From Azadirachta indica (Eukaryota > Streptophyta > Magnoliopsida > Sapindales > Meliaceae): a DNA stretch of 64,000 nt. This document shows, one piece after another, positions 1 through 10,910 of the stretch. The position numbers and the translations under genes are program-made. The notes beneath the pieces were generated by a model, which saw nothing but the letters and a program-made list of their open reading frames with translations, had not been told where the DNA came from and did not search any database. Location: assembly GCA_022749755.1 (NCBI GenBank), contig CM040451.1:2246871-2310870 (forward strand), written 5' to 3'. Every line of letters starts with the position of its first letter. Position 1 is the first letter of the stretch.

Positions 1-510
1 TAAATGATCACGAGAATAACTCTAGATAAGTAAAAGAACATGAATATAATTTTTGATATCCATGCTCGCAATTTCAGCTACGAGATAAACATAAATAAAG
101 CCGAGTTATGTTGAGCACCCAATATGTAATCTTTCATTCATGTCCTTACACAGTGGGAATTGACGCAACAAAACTGAAATAAACAAAACAAGTCTAGAAA
201 ACAACATAATAAAACATTATATAAATACTTGCGTAACCAAACCAATATGTGTTGTAAATAAACTACATGTTATAAATTAACTGTTGAAATTTTAAGGTAA
301 AATTGAAATGCAAAAAAATTTAAACAACACTCGACTTTATGAAATAAAACCTTAAAAAGCACTTGGGAGTATAAGTGCAAGCTTTCTAAAAATTTAAAAG
401 GTTTCCCATTTGTTCATGGTTGACGGGAAATTTCAGCAACAGTTACAGGGTTCCTTGAGGTTTCAGTGGTTAATGTCTGAAGTTCAATTCTTGAGTCTAC
501 TCCAACTAAA
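1..510. other. AT-rich intergenic, no gene seen
   Basis: No coding potential recognised. Positions about 340-400 resemble about 18310-18375 (both contain GTGCAAGCTTTCTA), so part of this stretch is a dispersed repeat. The 3' end would be the promoter and leader of the receptor-kinase relic that follows. Confidence 0.4.
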
Positions 511-3488
511 ATGAGTCTGAGTCTGAGTCCCATGGCATTCTGATTCTGTGGTGCATTACCATCACCGTTAGTAGAGCAAATGAGACAGATCGTATAGCAA
601 TATTAGCCATAAAGTTTCTCAAATTCATGACCAACAAGGTTTCACAATTTCATGGAACACTTCTGTGAATATTTGCAATTGGAGAGGTGTTACTCGTGGT
701 AAACGACATCAGAGAGTTGCGGGGTTAGATTTGAGAAACCAGAACATTAGAGGTTTCTTATCACCTTACATAGGGAATCTCAGTTTCCTTAGGTTCATCA
801 ACCTCGGAGGCAACAATTTGAAAGGTGAAATTCACCAGGAAATTGGTCGTCTGTTCAGACTTGAATGTCTAATTCTTTCCAACAATTGGTTTTCGGGCAC
901 AATACCAACGAACTTATCTCACTGCTCTACTCTCATCCAGTTTTATGCCTATGAAAACAATATTGTTGGAGAAATCCCTGTGAGGATTGGCAACTTGTTG
1001 AAGCTAGAGGAACTTTTCGTTTTTGGCAATCATCTGACAGGACAACTCCCACCTTCCATAGGGAATATTTCGGCTCTGCAGGCCCTCATATAACAACGAA
1101 AAATTTGGGCTGCACAATTTCCTGATGCTAAAGTTTCTCAACATTCGTCAAAACCAATTCTCTGGTATGATACCTCCTTCACTATATAACATTTCATCCC
1201 TTGGGACGTTTGCCATAGCATCAAATAGATTCTATGGAAGTTTACAGCTTGACATGGGTTTCACTCTTCCAAACCTTGAAAAACTTATAATAAGTCGGAA
1301 CAACTTCACCAATTTCTCTTCCAGCCTGGTTGTCCAACGCTACAAGTCTTTTGATGCTTGATGCTGCTATAAATTTTTTCAGCGGGAAAGTGTCGATTGA
1401 TTTTAGTGGCAATAAGAATCTACGTTTTCTGAACGTTGGTGCAACTAATTTGGGAAAAGGGACAACAGATGACCTGGAATTTGTAAACCGTCTAGTAAAG
1501 TGTAGCAAATTGCAATTACTGGGTTTATATCAGAATCGGTTTGGAGGACTGTTGCCAGGTTCTCTGGCAAACTTCTCAACAACAATAACCGGGATAGCTA
1601 CGCAAGATAATCAAATATCTGGCACCATACCTTCAGGAATAAGAAATCGTGTTAAACTAAGCCGATTGTCCTTGCAGTTGAACAGATTAACAGGCACTAT
1701 TCCTTATGTTGTTGGCGAGCAGAAGGAGTTACAAGTATTATATTTGCAAGCTAATAATTTACAGGGGAGCATTCCTACCTATCTTGTTAATCTGACACTA
1801 CTGAACAAGCTCTCGCTAGGAGCCAACAACTTGGAAGGCAGTATTCCTTCGTCCCTTGGCAACTGTCAGAATTTGATAGCGTTTCTCGGCATAATGACCT
1901 TTCACTTATACTAAACCTGTCTGATAACCTCCTCAATGACCGTTTTTCCTTCAGAAGTAGGCAATTTGAAGAATCCCGTTGCATTGGATATTTCTAAAAA
2001 CCAGTTTTCTGGTGATATTCCTGGAACTCTAAGTGCTTGTACAAGATTAGAATATCTTAATATGCAAGGCAATTCTTTTACTGGACACTTTCCTCTCTCT
2101 CTGAGTTCATTCCAAAGCATTAAAAAGCTAGATTTCTCTAGCAACAATTTGTCCGGCCAGATTCCCCAATATCTTGAGAATCTATCCTTTCTGGTATACT
2201 TAAGCCTGTCTTACAATCACTTTGAGGGTGAAGTAACCACAAAAGGAATTTTCAGCAATGCAACAAGAATTGCACTAACTGGGAATGCAAGGCTTTGTGG
2301 GGGTTTAGATGAATTAAACTTACCATCCTGCCACTCCAGAGGATCAAGCTCTCTTCTCAAAGTGATAATTCCAGTGGTGTTTGTCTCGTTTTGGATCCTA
2401 TCCGCATGCTTTATTGTTACTTATAAGGAGATCTGCACATAAATCTTCTGGTTGGAGCAACAGTTTCCAATGGTTTCCTTTGCAGAACTGAGTATGGCAA
2501 CAAATGAATTTTCATCAGAAAACATGATTTGTCAGGGAAGCTATGGCTCTGTGTATAAGGGAAGTCTGCGTGAAAATAGAACAGTGATTGCAGTGAAGGT
2601 CATTAATCTTAAGCAAAAGGGGCTTCCAAAAGCTTCATGGCTGGATGTGAAGCATAAAGAAATATTCGGCATAGGAATCTCATCAAAATCATCCCTGTTT
2701 GCTCAAGTATCGATTCTAAAGGTACTGATATTAAGGCCCTAGTTTATGAATGCATGCAAAATGGAAGTCCAGAGGAGTGGCTGCACCCAATGATGAACCT
2801 GACTCAAACAATTTAAGTCTAATTCAAAGACTAAACATAGCCATTGATGTGCTTCTGCAATTGAATATCTTCACCATCACTGCCAACCACCGATTATTCA
2901 TGGTGATCTAAAGCCAAGCAATGTTCTTCTTGATCATGACATGGTTGCCCATGTGGGTGACTTTGGGTTGGCAAGATTTCTCTCTGATCACCCACTTATT
3001 ACTGCCCCAAAATCCACTCAAGCTTAACTGGGATAAAAGGAACCGTTGGCTATGTTGCTCCACGTGGTTATTTCTGTTTGATAATTTGTTCTTTTTAATA
3101 TTATGTCTGCGAACAGCTTCACATACCATGTTGGTACTCATATGACAACTAACATTTATGAACCATATGTTTTTTGAGAGTATGGTATGGGCGATGAAGT
3201 ATCCATAGCAGGAGCGTGTACAGCTTTGGCATTATCCATGGATATTTCAAGATGGCTTTTCCAGTAAAAGTGCTAGAGATTGTTGATTCTTCACTTCTCT
3301 TGGAAGTAAGAGCTGGCAACTCAGTGACTAATGGAGATAGAAGAATGAGAATTGAGGAGTGCTTAGTTGCTGTTGTTAGAACTGGAGTTCTCTGTTCAAT
3401 GGAATCTCCAGCTGAGCCAATGGGGATGAATGATATTTTGGCAAAATTACAAGCTGCAAGAGAGAATTTTTTTGGTAGTAGGATTTGA
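511..3488 (+). pseudogene. LRR receptor-like kinase pseudogene (Xa21/EFR/At3g47570 type, LRR-XII)
   Basis: Intact relatives are plasma-membrane immune receptors. Starting from the ATG at 511, a signal-peptide-like stretch (ILILWCITITV) leads to NETDRIAILA near 575-610 after one frameshift. LRRs follow in several frames: 665-1093, 1125-1361, 1330-1914 and 1936-2442, with LxxLxLxxNxLxGxIP spacing. A membrane segment (IIPVVFVSFWILSACFIV) lies at about 2365-2420. The kinase begins near 2452 with the glycine loop (GSYGSVYKG) and AVKV lysine, then loses frame. The catalytic loop [10 protein letters not shown] sits at 2893-2922 and DFG at 2959-2967. The loop has G instead of R before D, so it is non-RD, as expected for this subfamily. 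A probable intron lies at about 3066-3178, and the C-lobe resumes to a stop at 3486-3488. At least five frameshifts and a deleted segment after the N-lobe make it non-functional. Confidence 0.9.
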
Positions 3489-5219
3489 ATTAGTACTGTC
3501 GGAGATAAATCATGTTTAGAACTTTCATGGGGATGTGATTTCTTTCTCATTAACTGGTAATTTTAATAGTTCCATTGTCAAAAATGAAAATACAGTTACC
3601 AATTAGCCTCAGCTTCAACCTTCTAAACTCGAAAACAAATTGTTAATATTGCCAAAAACTCAATCTTCTATTCAAACAAATGTTGAATGTCTCCCAAAAT
3701 AAGCTCACTGGTTAAGGAGGACATTATTCTAGTTAAATGTGATATTTTGGCTAATTTTATAAGATAAGATATATAAGATTGGACTGAATATAATTGAATT
3801 GTATTTAATACTATATTATGTTTGATGTGCTGTAACATTAGATTGGATTAACTTGTATATATAATTTTATTATTATAATTATTTAAAAATTAAATAAACT
3901 ATTTTTTAATCATAAAGTTAATTAAGTTGGCTTAAATAAAAATTGAAAACATGATGAATTTAATGTAATTTTTAATAACAATTTTTTTTTTATTTTTTAT
4001 TTATATTTTCCTAATCTTTTCTCAGAAAATATAATGAATTTAATATAATTTTTAATAGATATATTATATATAAAAATAAAAAAATTCTTTTAAAATTTGT
4101 TTAATAATTAAATATCAAATTATTATTATTAAAAAAGTAAAAGAAGAGAGTTAAAAATATTTTAATATGTGAGTTTGATTTATTTTATTTTTTTTAGAAT
4201 TTTTTTAATAATAGTATTTTTTTTTCTAAATTTTTAATTAAAATAATAAATTTAAAAAGGGACTAAATTGTTATCATTGCAAAAAAGTATGTTGTTAAAA
4301 AAATATTAAAATATGAACTAAATTATTTATAATTAAAAAAAATATATATCTTACTTTATTATTTTATTAAATTTTAGCAATACAAATGTTAATACTCTAC
4401 AAGGTCAACTAATAAAAATAAAAATCAAGAAATATATCTGTCTATTTACACAACCTTATAAGGGTATTTATTTTTCTCTAAATATTATGAAATATCTATC
4501 TATTTTTCTAAACTTTATAAAAATATTTGTCAATTTCTAAAAATATTATAAAAATAATAATTAATAATTAAATTAATTAGTGATGTAGTGGCCAATGAGA
4601 CGAAGGCTTCACACTTTTGTGTGTATGTGTGTGTGTATATATAAATAAAGGACACGAATTAGCAGTTTCATATTTTTATACATATGTTTAAATTTATTGT
4701 ATACTATTCGATTTATGTACTTTTAACAGTTGAGATTGAATTTAATATATATAATTAATGTATAATTAATGTACATTTCATATATATGTGTGTGTAAAGC
4801 AATTATTATTCTCAATCATTTCTTTACGTTTGTAAATTAGAAGCAAATGGGGAGGAAAAAAGAAAAAAAGAAGAAAAAATAGAAACCAGTGAAATTTATA
4901 CTGTTGTCATATTTGGTTTTAAATTTTAGTAAATTATTTTATGTAATTTAGCTTTATAAATCTAAAATAAATAAATTTTTTTTATAAAATACTTCCTAAT
5001 ATCCAATGATAAATTAATAAAATATCAAAATAAAATTTAAAAACCAACATCGATAAAATAATGTGAACACCTTTATATATTGTGATTCCACAGGTATACT
5101 AAAAAATCTAAAGTTTTTTCTTTCTTGATCTTATCCCTCCACCTGACCATTTAATTTATCAAAGGACATAAAATCCAATTTTTTTTTCTTTTTTCTTTTC
5201 ATCCAACCACGTGCCAATT
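3489..5219. repeat. AT-rich intergenic with dispersed repeat G
   Basis: About 3720-4000 is related to 50560-50760 and 55670-55870; all share a TTGGATTGAATT..AATTTTATTATT core followed by a TTAATTAAGT segment. The rest is A/T homopolymer and low-complexity DNA with a short GT/AT tract at 4618-4640. No gene seen. Confidence 0.5.
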
Positions 5220-5660
5220 TGATATGCTTGCAGAATGCTATACAATAGGATTATAAAAATTATTAAACATGTTTCGATGAATTACACAAAACCAAAGTTA
5301 AATTACTACTAGAAGCTATATCTTGTTTAATTGAACCGACCTTGATCAATTCAAATTGGTTGGATTCTGTTTTAAATTGGTTTGATTTTAATTTCATTTA
5401 GTTTGACTTATTTTTATTTTTATTTTATATAAGTATAAACAATAAAATTTAAACTTTTAATTTTTATAAATAAAAAATTATTAATGAAAACATATCACAT
5501 TCAAAAATTAATTATAACACTAAAACTAATATGTTAAAAAAAGACTTTACATTTATTAGTGTAAATATTCAAGAAGATAATACGATAAATTAGTATTAAT
5601 TAAATTGAATATAAATTTTATTGGAGTAGATAAAAAATATAAATAATATAAACATGATAG
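5220..5660. repeat. Dispersed repeat H, copy 1
   Basis: Matches 51515-51890: both contain GAATGCTATA..ATAGGAT and ACACAAAACCAAAG, followed by a run of GGTT..AAATTGGTT..GATTT motifs. Coding capacity is absent. Together with repeats G and F, it shows that 3.7-7.3 kb is an old duplicate of sequence at 50-56 kb. Confidence 0.6.
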
Positions 5661-5859
5661 TAAATGGTAACTTTTGTGACAAAATTTATGTATGTTCGTG
5701 AATAATAATGATCTGATTAGGCGAATTAATTTAAAAGTAAAATCATCTATATATTTTTTTTATTAAAAAATAGATTCCTGTAAATAATCCCATTATAATT
5801 TGCATATAAATATATATATACACAGACACATGATAACTCGGACAATGTTACTCTTATAA

Positions 5860-6557
5860 AGGTCACAAAATGGTACATAATTTGCTTGGGAACTCATTGC
5901 TCTTATCTTTTCATGTTGTAATGTAATTTAGTTAAGGCATATAGTGGGTAGGTTTTTTATTTTTCATTTTTTTACTTATTTATCTTCTTTTATATGTTCA
6001 TTTTATTACAAATTTTTGCCTATCCAACATCAATTAAAAAATATTTTAAAATTTAATATGTTTGATTGTGTAGTTGCATGTATCATTATTAATTTATTTC
6101 ACATTCTTCAATTGGATTTGTATTATTAAAAATGAATAAAATGTAATTTATGCAGTGTCAAAAAGGTACATAACGATAATGACATCAAAAATTGCAATTT
6201 TATACAATGAAATATATTTTAATAATTACACATTAGGATAAACTAATAAATTTATTATAAAAATATATTTCAAACGTATATCAGTTTGGTAATGATGTTA
6301 AGGTGATAGATAAATTTGTAAGTAACATTAATTTTACGAAAACCGTGTGCTTTTAATCCTAATAATTTGGTGTAAAGAATATGTAATTATAATAAATTTA
6401 AAAAAAATTGTATATTTATAAGATAATTTTTGTAACATTTTAATTTTCTCCAATATTTCATTTTTAGTTAAAAATAAGATGATATATAGAGAGAGTTCTA
6501 TTTTTTTTAGTATAACTGTACATATCATTAATTGCAAATCAAGTATAACATCCATTT

Positions 6558-6606
<49 letters not shown>

Positions 6607-6760
6607 GGTAAATTAAGGTAAGTTAGAATTCTTGTGAATATTGTGGAAAAATATTGTGAACTCAAAAGTCAGAAATCACACATGATTTATAAAAATGAAT
6701 ATTTTAAGTTCACAATAATTTTCTTTTGTCTGTGGGTAGTAGTTGGTTTGATTGAAATTT
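5860..6760. repeat. Dispersed repeat F, copy 1
   Basis: Begins near TTTGCTTGGGAACTC and ends with GAATATTGTG..AACTCAAAAGTCAGAAAT. Related copies lie at about 17615-18260 and 53570-54270. The second half also recurs inside the downstream blocks of HIPP copies 2 and 3 (42460-42870, 48900-49300). A 61-codon open frame at 5944-6129 lies inside the repeat, is not conserved, and is not called as a gene. Confidence 0.6.
6558..6607. repeat. Compound (AT)n(AG)n microsatellite
   Basis: About 11 AT units run directly into about 13 AG units, inside dispersed repeat F. The other copies of F lack this expansion. Confidence 0.95.
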
Positions 6761-7329
6761 AGATTTTTAAAGATTTATATTTATACTAAAAACTAGATTA
6801 GTAATCAAAAGATAGTTTTTTTATTTAAAAAAACCTTTTGCAGCTGGAAATGAAGAAAGATATTTATGCTTCTCAAAGAAATTAATTATAACTTAATGCT
6901 GAAATTCTGATAAATTATTTTATTGTAATTTAAATTTACTCTCATAAAATTTTTTATTTTTTAATGTACGTGATTTAACTAATAAATTTAAGAAGATTCA
7001 ATTAAACTATACTAATTTATAAACAATTTGTTAAAATTATATGTAACTCTAAAGTGATTATATAAAGGAAATTTTAATTTTAAAATTTTGATTGTGGGAT
7101 TTAAATAATTATTCAAATTTATAGTATAAGATACGTCTTGTTTTTCTATGAAATTTGAATATATATATATATATATATACACTATAATTTTTTATATTTT
7201 TAATCATTTAAATCAGTAGTAATGAAAATTAATATATGTCAATAATAATTTAAAATAATTATAAATATTTTACTAATAAAATATATGCTTGATTATTTAT
7301 TAAGTATTTTATTACTAAGCATGCGGGAG
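6761..7329. repeat. AT-rich, old repeat remnants
   Basis: 6890-6980 is similar to 54360-54440. 7180-7320 (AAATCAGTAGTAATGAAAAT..) is similar to 55990-56150 and 50885-51020. An (AT)n tract lies at 7160-7180. No gene. Confidence 0.45.
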
Positions 7330-7620
7330 TTCCATATATAGGTGAAGAAAATCCAGATTGAAGGCAATTAGGCCTAGAGAGTTTTGGCTCGATGATTCCC
7401 CTAGGACTATAGGCCGCATTATCACCTCAGAGGGGAGGTTTAGGAGATCTTGGGTGTCGGCCGAGGGAAAGAAGTCATGGCTTAGGGAATCGGCTCACTA
7501 AGAAGACGCTTATTGTGTCTCGGCAGTGGGGGACTTATAGGTGTGGAAGTATTAGGGACAGCAGGATCGTTGATAGTTGGGTAAAGACTTTAAAGGTAGC
7601 AACTAAAGGTAAAGAAAAAT
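7330..7620. other. GC-richer island of unknown origin
   Basis: A roughly 290-bp segment far less AT-rich than its surroundings, with motifs such as GGCCTAGAGAG and GTGTCGGCCGAGG. On the minus strand about 50 codons are open (for example residues ADSLSHDFFPSADTQD), but I do not recognise a family. It may be the remains of a transposon or a captured gene fragment. It ends beside an (AAAT)n tract at 7624-7650. Confidence 0.35.
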
Positions 7621-7623
7621 CTC

Positions 7624-7650
7624 AATAAATAAATAAATAAATAAATAAAA
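7624..7650. repeat. (AAAT)n microsatellite
   Basis: Six to seven tandem AAAT units. Confidence 0.95.
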
Positions 7651-9075
7651 ATTCTAACCAAATCTTTTACTTAGTAATCAAACCTCTTGTCTAATCAATA
7701 TTAAATGTTTGCGTAAAACAATAGAACTTTGGTATGAATAATTTCATAACCTTAACTTAAGTAATTAAGTTTAACGGGATATTTCAACACTTAATACTTT
7801 AAGGTCAACTTATTTTCGAGTTATTGATAAAAAGCTCGCTATATAGGTTAAGGTTATATTAAAAAAAAAAAAAGAGGAAAGATACAAATAATCTTTGCCT
7901 AAAAAAATACTTTGACAAAATTTAGAATCAATTTGTTTGGTCCCAACTAAGTCCCATAAGTATGTATTAGTTACAAAGGGTACAAAAAAAAGGTTTATCA
8001 GTAGCTTGACTTAATAGTATTTGGCACATATACAATCAAACTTTAAGTGAGAGTTTGTTTATTTTGAGAAAATCAAAAGAAGAAGGGTGATAATTACTTT
8101 GGATGTAAATTATATAAATCAACTTCAAATGAATTTGCTTAAATTACTAGGGACTAGTAATAAACTGTTTAGGGGGTGTGATGAATGTTTAAAAGTGTAA
8201 GAGAAATATTATGATTTATACTTAAGAATGTCATTAACTTCCTTAAAATTAAGTATTTTCCTTTATATTAAATTTTAAAATAAAAATTGAACTTAATGAT
8301 TGGTTTTTCCACAAGTTTCATTTTAGGAACATAATTTTTAATCCAAAATATCAAGTGTAAATCAGATATTAGACCAATTCAAGCATCTATTGGATTAAAA
8401 TCAGGCTTCAACAGAATTCAACCCCAGCTTACTGTCAACCCAATATGGTTTTGCATTTGGGTCGTATTTTTCCAAATATGTATAAGAAAATTATATAGTT
8501 AAAGATTTTGGAAAACTTACAGTTAGATCTACAATGTTTATATTTTTACACGTTCTCTAAATTTACCATCCTTGACTTGGAAGATAAATTAATAATTTCA
8601 TAACCGACACTCAAACTTCTGAACTTTTATTATCTAAAACAACCTATCTTTAGAAATTATAACCTTTAAATTGTAGCAATAATTACATCCATTTACTATT
8701 ATGCTAGTTATTGTTGTCATGTACATTATGTAAATGTATTATATTTAACTGTTTTTGGTTCAAAAATATTTTTGAAATTAATACAGTTTGATGTTTTAGG
8801 ATATTTTTGAAACTTTTAATACTTATTAGTCTAATAGACTTAAGTGTAATGGACTAAAATATCTTTTACACTTTTACTTTTTTGGGTATACAAATTGTTA
8901 CCATCTAGAAAAGATATTAAATTAATATTAATGTTTTAAATTTAAATAAAAGAAAACCAATCCTGTGATATTTTGATCTTAAAATATGAAGTAGAACACC
9001 ATTAAAAAATATGATTATTATATATATATTCGATTAATTTATATATAAGTATTTTATTTATATTTTATGTATATA
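7651..9075. other. AT-rich intergenic, no gene seen
   Basis: No coding capacity. About 8760-9000 resembles 15900-16130 (both have AAATAAAAGAAAACCAATC and flanking similarity), so part belongs to the dispersed-repeat landscape. Confidence 0.4.
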
Positions 9076-9086
9076 TATATTCATAT

Positions 9087-9233
9087 CTTTTTTTTTAAAA
9101 AATTTTTTTTTTGATGAGAATGAGAAATCTCACTGCGAAACACTAAACCCTTACCCCCTACTCTTAGTCAAACTTAGGGTGGCTTAGGAGTGTCAAGCGT
9201 GCCCCACACCATCTGAGCTATCGCCCAAGGGGC
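9087..9233 (-). mobile_element. tRNA-derived SINE with poly(A) tail and 11-bp target-site duplication
   Basis: Read on the minus strand, the element starts at 9233 with GCCCCTTGGGCGATAGCTCA. It contains a good RNA polymerase III A box (TAGCTCAGATGG) and a weaker B-box-like GTTTGACTAAG about 40 bases later, and ends in an A-rich tail, seen as T runs at 9088-9112 on the plus strand. A perfect direct repeat, TATATTCATAT, flanks it at 9076-9086 and 9234-9244. Internal promoter, A tail and target-site duplication together are diagnostic of a retroposed SINE. The family is unnamed here. A decayed relative is at 20225-20325. Confidence 0.78.
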
Positions 9234-10429
9234 TATATTCATATATTTAATTGTGTAATATTAAAAAATATATATTCAAATGAACAAATAAGTAAACAAA
9301 AATTCTAATCCTTTTATTTTATTTCATACATTTCTCTACAAGGATGTTTTTGTATAGCTACGATTTTAAAGACTTCATTTTTTTTCAAATTATTACTCAT
9401 ATTGTAATACATTGAAAAACATATTACTGGATATGCAAACTTTTACGCAACTTCATCCATATATATTATTTATAACTTTTTTTTTTTTAGTAAAATAATA
9501 TATTTTTTCTCTTTTAAATAAGCGAAAATGGAAATACAAGTATTTCAAACTAAGAAAATTATTATAATTTAATTCCATTCACAACAATTATTATAAATTA
9601 TAGAGAGACGTATCAATAGTTTCTTAATTTTTTAAACATGATGCTAATTAAACTTGTGATTATCATTTAACAAATTTTTTAAAAAATTGAACACTATTCA
9701 TTTTTTTTAATTAACAAACTTTTGACATAGCTTAATTAGAATATATTATATCTATCTATTTATCTATATGATTCTCTATTATTTGTATTAAAAGAATTTT
9801 ATTTTATGCAAAACACTCATTATTTATTACTTATTGTTTGGAGATGGTAAGAGAAGATTTATTGTTTTAGCATAAATTCACGAGCATCTAGAATTGCCTT
9901 AAAAAGTAGAAAAATACTTAGTTGTCTGCTTATCATTTTTCTAATATCTAACTCAAATGTGTGTATATATATATATATATATATTTTAATTTAAAAGTAT
10001 TCATGTAAGCACTAATCTTAGGAAAAAGAAGATTTTCCGTTTTATTAATATCAAATACAACACTAAATATGTTACTATAATTCAACAAATTTTTTAAAAA
10101 AAATGAACACCATTTATTGTTACTAAAGATTGAATTCAGCTCAATCAGCATATATTTTGTCTATCCATCTTTATATATGGTTTTTTATTATCTGTATTAA
10201 GAGAGTTTATTTTGTTATTTGCCGACAAACTGAAGGTAGGAAAACAGAATCAGAAAAACGGAGCATTAAGTTGTGACTGCAATACTTGGTTATGGAACTA
10301 GCATCATTCCTATGATATGATGCTGATTATTTATTAGATTTGTAAGCTACAGTAATTTCACATATACACACACATACACATACGTACATATATATATATA
10401 TATATAACAACAGGAACCTCCTTTCTTGG

Positions 10430-10600
10430 AGAGGTTTTATTGGAATTATTGTCGACTATTCTCAAGCTTATTTTCTTTGCCGGCATTATGGTCCCTTTGC
10501 TGGCATTTTCTGGCTCACCTGCGGTCACATTCAAAGCGATTAGCATCATTCCTTCATTTTCAGCCGAATTAATAAACTTATCAACTTCTTTCAAAAAATA
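10430..10600 (-). other. Conserved block downstream of the Pro-rich mini-gene
   Basis: This block, downstream of the mini-gene stop on the minus strand, is closely conserved at about 21725-21900. Here it is open for about 60 residues (EVDKFINSAENEG..AKKISLRIVDNN), but in the other copy the frame is broken by two single-base indels, so it is probably a 3' untranslated or second-exon relic rather than an independent protein. A CAG/GTGAGC sequence in both copies could be a splice donor. Confidence 0.35.
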
Positions 10601-10636
10601 ATGGACAAACTTACTAAGCTTATTTTTAATTTATCT

Positions 10637-10810
10637 TCATTTTTTGCCTGTGTTGTCAGTGTTTAACCATATAGGGTCACCTGGCCGAGGGAATTGCGGC
10701 GGCCAAATTGGGGGCGGAGGGACTTGTGGCGGCCAAATTGGCGGTAGAGGGTCGTGCGGCCACCCAGGCGGTAACTCAGGCGGCCACGGCTTCCCCGATC
10801 CTTGGCCCAT
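10637..10810 (-). CDS. Small proline/tryptophan-rich protein, 57 aa, copy A
   Basis: Unrecognised. The ATG at 10810 (minus strand) opens a 57-residue frame ending at 10637. It is dominated by Pro and Trp, with an internal repeat PPIWPPQ (residues 23-29 and again 33-39), and ends NTDNTGKK. There is no signal peptide or membrane segment. A TATA box lies about 95 bases upstream, and the presumed leader contains a GA-rich (GAGAA)n tract and AGCACC directly before the ATG. The relative at 21948-22094 keeps the TATA box, leader, start, Pro/Trp bias and a GNTxNxxKK-type end although the middle has diverged with indels. It could be a true small peptide gene or the first exon of something longer. The reverse-strand reading (Gly-rich) is a shadow. 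Confidence 0.5.
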   Translation of the reverse strand: MGQGSGKPWPPELPPGWPHDPLPPIWPPQVPPPPIWPPQFPRPGDPIWLNTDNTGKK

Positions 10811-10823
10811 GGTGCTTTCCCAC

Positions 10824-10853
10824 CTCTTCTCTTCTCTTCTCTTCTCTTCTCTT
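10824..10853. repeat. (CTCTT)n tract in the leader of mini-gene A
   Basis: About six tandem units; GA-rich on the transcribed minus strand. The same tract is longer (about 55 bp) in copy B. Confidence 0.85.
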
Positions 10854-10900
10854 AAGAACTTAATTGCAGTTTCTTGCTTCTTTCTTCCCTCTCTGCCGTT

Positions 10901-10910
10901 TTATATAGCA
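10901..10910 (-). promoter_or_regulatory. Putative TATA box of mini-gene A
   Basis: Minus-strand GCTATATAAAAC, followed by a purine-rich leader and the ATG about 95 bases on. The same element (GCTATATAAGAC) lies at the matching place in copy B. Confidence 0.6.

Noticed and set aside
9105..9234. True tRNA gene
   Set aside because: Only the A box is convincing. No cloverleaf or acceptor stem can be formed, and the A-tail plus target duplication show it is a SINE.
10358..10594. 78-codon minus-strand ORF as a stand-alone gene
   Set aside because: The frame is broken in the conserved copy at 21.7-21.9 kb, and the end of the ORF is an (AT)n translation. Kept only as a conserved block.
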